64,000 nt of DNA from Clostridiales bacterium (GTDB taxonomy: Bacteria > Bacillota > Clostridia > Christensenellales > Pumilibacteraceae): NCBI GenBank assembly GCA_003533505.1, contig DQGD01000008.1, forward strand, positions 1 through 64,000. The letters run 5' to 3'. The notes below the pieces were generated by a model. The model was given only the letters and a program-made list of their open reading frames with translations, did no database searches and was not told the origin of the DNA. Of this stretch, positions 58,328 to 64,000 are shown one piece after another. The position numbers and the translations under genes are program-made. How positions within the stretch are numbered: position 1 is the stretch's first letter; every line of letters begins with the position of its first letter.

Positions 58328-59347
58328 ATGGCAGACAATAACGACAATTCCGAACAAAAAAATATTGGGCAATCGCCGATTGATAACGGCGAAAGCAACG
58401 CTCCCGAGAATGCTCCGGAAAAGAAGAAAAGGAGCAATTTCCACATCAGGACGTTAACGGCAATCTTTATTGCCGTGCTTTACGTTGCGCCGATATTGCT
58501 GGGAATTTATATTTTCGATATTTTTTACGACGCGCTTATAGTATTTTTGATGATTGTTGCGGCGTATGAATTTTCGCGCGCGATTTCGTTGAAGTTTCCT
58601 AAGACCGTCAATATTTTCGTCTACGCCAACATAGTTTTGGGGTACACTGCATTTAAACTCGTAAGTGAGTTTTTGCGCGGACAAGGCGGAATCACCGCGT
58701 TTTTCGGTGTTCTGGCGGTAACGTTTATCGCCTGCATCGTGTTTACCATGTGCAATAAAAAGTACGAGGTTGGCAACGCGATAAGCACACTTTTCGTGAT
58801 GATCTACCCGACAACGATAATGGTCTATTCGCTCGGGCTGGCGTACTTTATGCCGGGCGCGAAGTCAGATATTACCGGGTTGTCGGTATTCGGAGCTCAG
58901 TCTATAAACGCGATATTGCTGTTGTTTATTTGCACGACGCTCACAGATACTATGGCGTATTTTGTAGGCTCTACAGTAAAGGGACCCAAGCTGTGTCCGA
59001 AGATTAGCCCTAAAAAAACTATTTCGGGCGCAATCGGCGGACTTGTGGGCGGAACCTTTGGAGGCGTAATTGTTTATTTGCTCGCGCAAAACGACGTTTT
59101 CGGTTGCGCACCGATTATGAACGCTACAGTGCCTAACGTGCTGCATTTTCTTGTGTTGGGCTTAGGAACCTCGCTGTTTTGTCAAATCGGCGACCTCATT
59201 TCGTCCTATGTAAAACGCGCCTGCAAAATAAAGGATTTCGGCAACTTCCTTAAAGGACACGGTGGATTTATGGACAGGATAGACGGGTTGATTATTTCCG
59301 CCGTGTTTCTGTACATTTACTTTACGATACTCGGAGTGGTGCTATGA
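58328..59347 (+). CDS. cdsA: Phosphatidate cytidylyltransferase
   Basis: Makes CDP-diacylglycerol for phospholipid synthesis. 339 residues: a hydrophilic, charged N-terminal ~35 residues not typical of the family, then about eight membrane spans. The signature is in the C-terminal part: QIGDLISSYVKRACKIKDFG and GHGGFMDRIDGL. It overlaps dxr by ATGA. Confidence 0.93.
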   Translation: MADNNDNSEQKNIGQSPIDNGESNAPENAPEKKKRSNFHIRTLTAIFIAVLYVAPILLGIYIFDIFYDALIVFLMIVAAYEFSRAISLKFPKTVNIFVYANIVLGYTAFKLVSEFLRGQGGITAFFGVLAVTFIACIVFTMCNKKYEVGNAISTLFVMIYPTTIMVYSLGLAYFMPGAKSDITGLSVFGAQSINAILLLFICTTLTDTMAYFVGSTVKGPKLCPKISPKKTISGAIGGLVGGTFGGVIVYLLAQNDVFGCAPIMNATVPNVLHFLVLGLGTSLFCQIGDLISSYVKRACKIKDFGNFLKGHGGFMDRIDGLIISAVFLYIYFTILGVVL

Positions 59348-60495
59348 TTGGGGTAGCAATACTCGGAAGCACCGGCTCGATAGGGAGACAAACGCTTGAC
59401 GTAGTCAGGCAATATCGTGACAATTTCCGCGTTTGTGCGCTTGTTTGCGGCACCGACGCGGTTAGTCTTATAAAGCAAGCCCGTGAGTTTCGCCCGGAGT
59501 TTGTGGGCATTTCGGATTGCACAAAAGGAAACGAGCTTGCGGAAATCGGATATAAATGCGACGTTTTTGCCGGCGAGGAAGCTCAGGAAATCGCGGCTTC
59601 GCTGCCGTCGGTCGACATAGTAGTCGCGTCGGTTGTGGGGCTGAACGGGTTAAAAGGCGTAATCGCGGCGATAAACGCAGGTAAGCGAGTTGCGCTTGCA
59701 AACAAGGAAACGCTTGTCGCATGCGGCAAATACGTCACCGAGCTTGCCGCAAAAAAACGCGTGGAAATTTTGCCGGTCGACAGCGAGCATTCGGCTATTT
59801 TTCAGTGCCTCGGCGGTGGCAAAAAAGAGGATTTGAAGCGACTTGTTCTCACGGCCAGCGGAGGTCCGTTTCGCTCGGCAAAAACGCGCGAGGAACTTTC
59901 CGCAGTTACACCCGAACAAGCGGTCAGACATCCAAATTGGTCGATGGGTAAAAAGATTTCAGTCGACAGCGCGACCATGATGAACAAGGGGCTTGAAATA
60001 ATCGAGGCGCGGTGGCTTTTCGGCACAGAGAATATCGATTATATTATTCAACCGGAAAGCATAATACACTCGATGGTCGAGTTTAACGACGGTACCGTCG
60101 TGGCTCAGATTGCCCCCACGGATATGACGTTGCCTATTCAGTTCGCGCTGACTTATCCGAATAGGGTAGCTTCCCGTTATGGAAATTATCCGTTTGACAA
60201 GTCAATAACGTTCATAGAGCCGAACGAAGAGCTTTTTCCGATGCCGAAGCTGGCGAAGGTTGCGATGCGCGAGGGCGGCACCGCGCCGGCGATACTTAAC
60301 GCGGCAAATGAAGCGGCGGTTGCATTGTTTTTAAGCGGCAAAATATGTTTTACGGATATTATGAGCATTGTCGCGCATATTCTAGATACTGAAAAAGCGA
60401 CGTCATACGACGACTATCGCGAGATAATCGAGCTCCACAAGCGAGTTTACGGCGAGGTTATCCGCGACTACACAAAACTTTCGGAGATTAGATGA
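59344..60495 (+). CDS. dxr: 1-deoxy-D-xylulose 5-phosphate reductoisomerase
   Basis: Second step of the MEP isoprenoid pathway. 383 residues: GSTGSIGRQTLDV (NADPH site), LANKETLVACG, PVDSEHSAIFQ, TASGGPFR, HPNWSMGKKISVDSATMMNKGLE cited here by its core HPNWSMG and SATMMNKG. Coupled by overlaps to cdsA and rseP. Confidence 0.97.
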   Translation: MIGVAILGSTGSIGRQTLDVVRQYRDNFRVCALVCGTDAVSLIKQAREFRPEFVGISDCTKGNELAEIGYKCDVFAGEEAQEIAASLPSVDIVVASVVGLNGLKGVIAAINAGKRVALANKETLVACGKYVTELAAKKRVEILPVDSEHSAIFQCLGGGKKEDLKRLVLTASGGPFRSAKTREELSAVTPEQAVRHPNWSMGKKISVDSATMMNKGLEIIEARWLFGTENIDYIIQPESIIHSMVEFNDGTVVAQIAPTDMTLPIQFALTYPNRVASRYGNYPFDKSITFIEPNEELFPMPKLAKVAMREGGTAPAILNAANEAAVALFLSGKICFTDIMSIVAHILDTEKATSYDDYREIIELHKRVYGEVIRDYTKLSEIR

Positions 60496-61655
60496 AATAT
60501 TTTCTTTTTATATTGATAGCCGTAATCATCCTTTTGCTGATGATTGTCATTCACGAGCTGGGGCATTACGTTGCCGGCAAGATTTTTAAGTTTAAAATCA
60601 ATGAATTTTCGGTAGGTTTCGGTCCTAAGATATTTTCTAAAAAGAACAAAAAGACAGGTGAAGTGTTCTCTTTGCGAGCGGTGCCGCTGGGCGGCTATTG
60701 CGCGTTTGAGGACGAGAGCGGCTTGGAGGGTGATGAAAGTGCCGAGGAAGTCGTAGACCCCGATTCCGTGTTCCCGGAAATCGCGCCCGAGCCCGTTATG
60801 CCGCCGTGCGTCGACCCGTTGAAAGAGAAGGCGGAAGCGGCGGAAAAACCTCGCTCGTTTACCGAAGAAAAGCCTTGGAAGCGGATTATCGTGCTTGCCG
60901 CCGGCGCGTTTTTCAATTTCGTTTCGGCTATTATTTTTTCGTTTATTTTCATCGTTGCCGTGGGCTACGTTCAGCCCGAGGTTTACACTCTTTACGCCGA
61001 CGAATCGGGAAATAACTATTGCGCCGAGCTTAGAGTGGGCGACAGAATAGTTGCCGTAAATGGCGAGAGAATCGGTATAATGAAGACCTACGACGACCTT
61101 GTAAAGGTTAAGGAGGAGGGCGTAACCTACGACCTTACGATAGCTCGCGACGGCGAAGAAATGACGGTGACCGTGACGATGCGGAGAATAATTAGTAAGG
61201 CTGCCGACGGTACCGACCTTAACTATGTAGGGTTGGGCTTTTCGCCGATAAACACGTCGGTAAGGTGCGGCGTGGGGTACGCCTTCAAGTATTGCGTGCC
61301 GTATACTATTAAACTGTCGTTTTCGATACTGTCCGCGTTCGGAGGATTGATTACGGGCAGAATACCGCTCACGTCCATTACGGGACCGGTGGGTACTGTC
61401 GGGGCTATGGCAAAGCTCGGCATGGCTGATTTGAGAAATTTCCTCGTGCTTTTGCCGCTGATTGCCGCTAACCTCGCGATATTCAATATCCTGCCTATAC
61501 CTGCGCTCGACGGCTCGAAAATCGTATTCACGATGATTGAATGGGTGCGCGGCAAGCCCGTGAACAGAAAGGTCGAGAACATTATTCACACCGTCGGTTT
61601 GCTGCTACTGTTCGGGTTTGTAATAGTGATTGATATTTTGGGATTGTTTCTATGA
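60492..61655 (+). CDS. rseP: Site-2 metalloprotease RseP/RasP
   Basis: Intramembrane zinc protease. 387 residues: VIHELGHYVAG (HExxH) in the first span, one PDZ domain (about 165-250, RVGDRIVAVNGERI) and PALDGSKIVF near the C-terminus in place of LDG motif 3. A low-complexity acidic insert with Pro (about 75-125) lies before the PDZ region. It may cut anti-sigma factors or signal-peptide remnants. Confidence 0.93.
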   Translation: MKYFLFILIAVIILLLMIVIHELGHYVAGKIFKFKINEFSVGFGPKIFSKKNKKTGEVFSLRAVPLGGYCAFEDESGLEGDESAEEVVDPDSVFPEIAPEPVMPPCVDPLKEKAEAAEKPRSFTEEKPWKRIIVLAAGAFFNFVSAIIFSFIFIVAVGYVQPEVYTLYADESGNNYCAELRVGDRIVAVNGERIGIMKTYDDLVKVKEEGVTYDLTIARDGEEMTVTVTMRRIISKAADGTDLNYVGLGFSPINTSVRCGVGYAFKYCVPYTIKLSFSILSAFGGLITGRIPLTSITGPVGTVGAMAKLGMADLRNFLVLLPLIAANLAIFNILPIPALDGSKIVFTMIEWVRGKPVNRKVENIIHTVGLLLLFGFVIVIDILGLFL

Positions 61656-62692
61656 GTAACACGAGAAAAATTAAAGTCGGACGCACGTTTATAGGCGGAG
61701 GAAGCCCGATTACCGTACAATCGATGACAAACACGCCCACGCTCGACGCCGCAGCCACGCTCGCCCAGATTCGCGAGCTCGAAGCGGCAGGCTGCGATAT
61801 AGTCCGCATTGCGGTGAGCTCGCAAGATGAAGTTGAGGCGTGTAAGAACATAATCGGCAAAACCTCGGCGCCGCTGGTTGCCGATATTCAGTTCGATTAT
61901 CGCCTTGCCGTCGCTTGCGCCGATATAGGTTTCGATAAAATTCGTTTTAATCCCGGGAACATCGGCGACGAGTCCAAGGTAAAGCTCGTAGTGGACGCTT
62001 GCAAGCGCAACGGAGTGCCGATAAGAGTGGGCGTAAACGGCGGCTCGCTCGACAAGACGATAGAGAATACGGCAAGCAAAGCCGAGGCGCTGGTAAAGAG
62101 CGCGCTCAAACACGTTTCAATACTTGAAAGGTACGGCTTTTACGATACGGTGATTTCCGTTAAGTCCAGCGACGTCCGCACCATGATAGAAGCATACGAA
62201 ATACTGCACCGCGTTTGTGATTATCCGCTTCACCTCGGCGTTACAGAGAGCGGAACGAAAACCCGCGGCATCGTCAAATCGTCGATAGGTATCGGTTCGC
62301 TATTGGTTGGCGGTATCGGCGATACGATTCGCGTTTCTCTTACCGGTAATCCTGTAAGAGAGGTTGAAGCGGCAAAGCTTATTCTGAGCGCACTCGGACT
62401 CGGGCGCGGCGGCGTGGAAATCGTGTCGTGTCCGACGTGCTCGAGGTGCCGTTACGACATGGAAAAGGTTGTCGACGAGGTAGAAAAACGCGTCGGCGGA
62501 TTGAATAAAAACGTCAGGATTGCAATCATGGGCTGCGTGGTGAACGGTCCGGGCGAGGCAAAGGACGCCGACATCGCCGTTTGCGGCGGCGGTGACGGCA
62601 AGGCGGCTTTATACGAAAAGGGCAAGCTCGTTAAAACGATAAGCTCCGACGACGTGGTGCGCGAAATTTTAGAGCTTATCGAGAAGTATTAA
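61652..62692 (+). CDS. ispG: 4-hydroxy-3-methylbut-2-enyl diphosphate synthase
   Basis: Penultimate MEP pathway step, a [4Fe-4S] enzyme. 346 residues: VQSMTNTPT, PLVADIQFDYRLA, FNPGNIG, and cluster ligands in SCPTCSRC and MGCVVNGPGEAKDAD. Overlaps rseP by ATGA; it takes the place of proS found here in Bacillus. Confidence 0.97.
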   Translation: MSNTRKIKVGRTFIGGGSPITVQSMTNTPTLDAAATLAQIRELEAAGCDIVRIAVSSQDEVEACKNIIGKTSAPLVADIQFDYRLAVACADIGFDKIRFNPGNIGDESKVKLVVDACKRNGVPIRVGVNGGSLDKTIENTASKAEALVKSALKHVSILERYGFYDTVISVKSSDVRTMIEAYEILHRVCDYPLHLGVTESGTKTRGIVKSSIGIGSLLVGGIGDTIRVSLTGNPVREVEAAKLILSALGLGRGGVEIVSCPTCSRCRYDMEKVVDEVEKRVGGLNKNVRIAIMGCVVNGPGEAKDADIAVCGGGDGKAALYEKGKLVKTISSDDVVREILELIEKY

Positions 62693-62720
62693 AGAGCCTG
62701 TTTACAACGAGGAGAAAGCT

Positions 62721-64000
62721 ATGGCGGCATCGCTGATGACGAAATTTAACGATATAACGGCGGACGAATTCGATTACCTCGTGCTTGAATCGGTGGAGTT
62801 CGATATTTCCGCCGAAACGGTGCGAGTGAACATAATTTATCCCGAGCCGAAGGAGCAAATCGTGCGCGCCAACGCCGATAGAATTCGCGACGCGGTAATA
62901 GACGCGTTGAAATCTAAAGCTGCGGTTGTGGTAAAGCTTACGAAAAGTCATTTTGACGAGGGATTTTTCGTATCAAAACTGATTGCGTTTTTCGAGCAAA
63001 TGCCGTCGATTGCGCCCTACGTTTTTGCAGATAATATCGAAATCGTAAAGAACGCGGAGTACGATTATTCGGTCAGGCTTGGGCTTGACGCCGACGTTTA
63101 CGGGCTTGCCGTTTCGCGCGACGTTACCGACGAGGTAAAGAGAATGCTCGCGGCTTCGTACTGCGAGAGAATTTCGTTTGAAATCTATCCTATTGAAACG
63201 AAGAACAAAAAGGACTACATAGAAATCGCAGAAGAGGAGCTAAGGAATTACGTCTACGAAACCGACGGCGGTCATTTTATAATTCCGCAAAACGTAGAGG
63301 AGCTGGTTGGAAAAATTATTTATGACCGCGCCGGATATATCAGCGATGTCAAACGCGAGATGACGGGGGCGGTTTACTGCGGCAAAGTCAGTGAGTTTAC
63401 CGAGTGCGAGAAAAAGCCAAAAGATGGCGAGGAAAACGAGCCGCGAAAGAAGTTCTATAAGTTTACGCTCACCGACCCGACGGGCTCGATGAAGTGCTTG
63501 TATTTCCCGAGAAAAAAGGACACGGAATCGAATATTATCAACCTGCACGACGGCAAAGAGGTTGTTGTCAAGGGTAGTATAAAGGAAAATAAGTTCCGCG
63601 GTCAGACAACCTACGATATGTTTGTGAACGCGGTTTCGCTATGCACATTGCCCGAAAACATAGAAATCGAAAAGAACGAGTATCACGCGGCAAGCGAGTA
63701 CAAGTGTGTAAGCCCCGAGCCGTACGTTGAGTTGCGTCAAGCCAATATGTTCGACATCGCAAAGCCCGTTTCGCCGTGGCTGATGGGAAAAACATTTTGT
63801 GTGTTCGACGTCGAAACCACCGGACTTGACACGTCTACCTGTAAAATAATCGAGCTTGCGGCGGTTAAGGTCATTGACGGAAAAATTATGGAAACCTTTT
63901 CTACGTTCATCAATCCGCACGAGCCCATAAGCGAGAAAACCACGTCGCTTACGTCGATAACCGATGCCGACGTCGAGAACGCTCCCGATTCTGGCGACGT
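62721..64000 (+). CDS. polC: DNA polymerase III PolC-type, N-terminal part (cut by window end)
   Basis: Start ATG 62721 behind AGGAG. The 426 residues in view contain an N-terminal domain, an OB-fold region (FYKFTLTDPTGSMKCLYF) and the beginning of the DnaQ-type 3'-5' exonuclease: FCVFDVETTGLDT (Exo I) at residues ~357-370. The rest, including the polymerase core, lies beyond 64000. Gram-positive leading-strand replicative polymerase; conserved after rseP/ispG. Confidence 0.95.
   Translation, partial: MAASLMTKFNDITADEFDYLVLESVEFDISAETVRVNIIYPEPKEQIVRANADRIRDAVIDALKSKAAVVVKLTKSHFDEGFFVSKLIAFFEQMPSIAPYVFADNIEIVKNAEYDYSVRLGLDADVYGLAVSRDVTDEVKRMLAASYCERISFEIYPIETKNKKDYIEIAEEELRNYVYETDGGHFIIPQNVEELVGKIIYDRAGYISDVKREMTGAVYCGKVSEFTECEKKPKDGEENEPRKKFYKFTLTDPTGSMKCLYFPRKKDTESNIINLHDGKEVVVKGSIKENKFRGQTTYDMFVNAVSLCTLPENIEIEKNEYHAASEYKCVSPEPYVELRQANMFDIAKPVSPWLMGKTFCVFDVETTGLDTSTCKIIELAAVKVIDGKIMETFSTFINPHEPISEKTTSLTSITDADVENAPDSGD

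Noticed and set aside
1..64000. tRNA genes
   Set aside because: No cloverleaf with a GGTTCGA-type T arm and matching acceptor stem was noticed; this was a visual check only.
1..64000. Anti-phage defence island or biosynthetic cluster
   Set aside because: Apart from the first 1.8 kb, nearly all genes are syntenic housekeeping genes; no toxin-antitoxin, restriction, Cas or synthase cluster was recognised.

Overview
The window looks like a chromosomal segment of a spore-forming member of the Clostridia-type Firmicutes, probably an uncultured gut lineage. Evidence: an intact sigK with a pro-sequence, a spoVM micro-gene, PolC-type DNA polymerase III, Rrf2-controlled isc genes, CIRCE-regulated hrcA-grpE-dnaK-dnaJ, and the yicC-gmk-rpoZ-coaBC-priA-def-fmt-rsmB-rlmN-rsgA-rpe-thiN-spoVM-rpmB-asp23-fakA-recG order known from Bacillus and Clostridium. 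G+C is roughly half by eye, with strong use of GCG, CGC, TCG and GAC codons. I cannot name genus or species.

Layout. 1-1780 is accessory or noncoding: a 58-bp tandem repeat, two inverted copies of a ~105-bp repeat flanking a broken BspA-type leucine-rich-repeat gene, a hairpin beside DnaA-box-like sites, and a promoter plus terminator that appear to bound an unassigned small RNA. 1781-3000 holds sigK and rnpB (RNase P RNA). 3098-10462 is one giant cyclic beta-glucan-synthase-like gene. 10594-14471 has rarA and an ABC exporter pair; gdpD faces the other way. 15615-19552 is lepA-hemW-small ORF-polysaccharide deacetylase. 19731-24571 is the heat-shock operon. 24747-27983 is prmA-rsmE-mtaB-HIT. 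28121-29209 has rpsU, a 29-codon basic micro-gene with its own promoter and terminator, and a charged hypothetical. 29350-33616 is pcrA-ligA, followed by a HypE-like protein and the long yicC-to-spoVM operon (34675-45817). rpmB is convergent; asp23, the DAK/FakA-like gene and recG follow. 50873-54032 is iscR-iscS-iscU, a cysteine-tailed small protein, ruvX and a YrzB-like protein with a Cys/His-rich tail. 54258-64000 is rpsB-tsf-pyrH-frr-uppS-cdsA-dxr-rseP-ispG and the start of polC, which runs off the window.

Working logic. Most genes are housekeeping: translation and ribosome maturation (lepA, rsgA, rlmN, rsmB, rsmE, prmA, def, fmt, rpsU, rpsB, tsf, frr, rpmB), DNA repair and replication (rarA, pcrA, ligA, priA, recG, ruvX, polC), chaperones, iron-sulfur assembly, and MEP isoprenoid plus envelope lipid synthesis (dxr, ispG, uppS, cdsA, rseP). 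Many junctions are 1-11 bp overlaps, mostly ATGA, suggesting translational coupling.

Window-wide patterns. Readable sigma-A-type promoters almost always have a 17-bp spacer, and about half carry TTGC rather than TTGA at -35. Several genes (rarA, lepA, ruvX, the HypE-like gene, the 29-codon gene) have the -10 box so close to the ATG, with no Shine-Dalgarno sequence, that their mRNAs are predicted to be leaderless or nearly so. The serine/threonine phosphatase and PASTA-kinase genes usually found between rlmN and rsgA are absent.

I did not find a convincing new multi-gene defence or metabolic system. The most novel-looking items are the 29-codon micro-gene, the unassigned small RNA near the left end, the leaderless-transcript pattern and the cysteine-rich tails near the isc genes.
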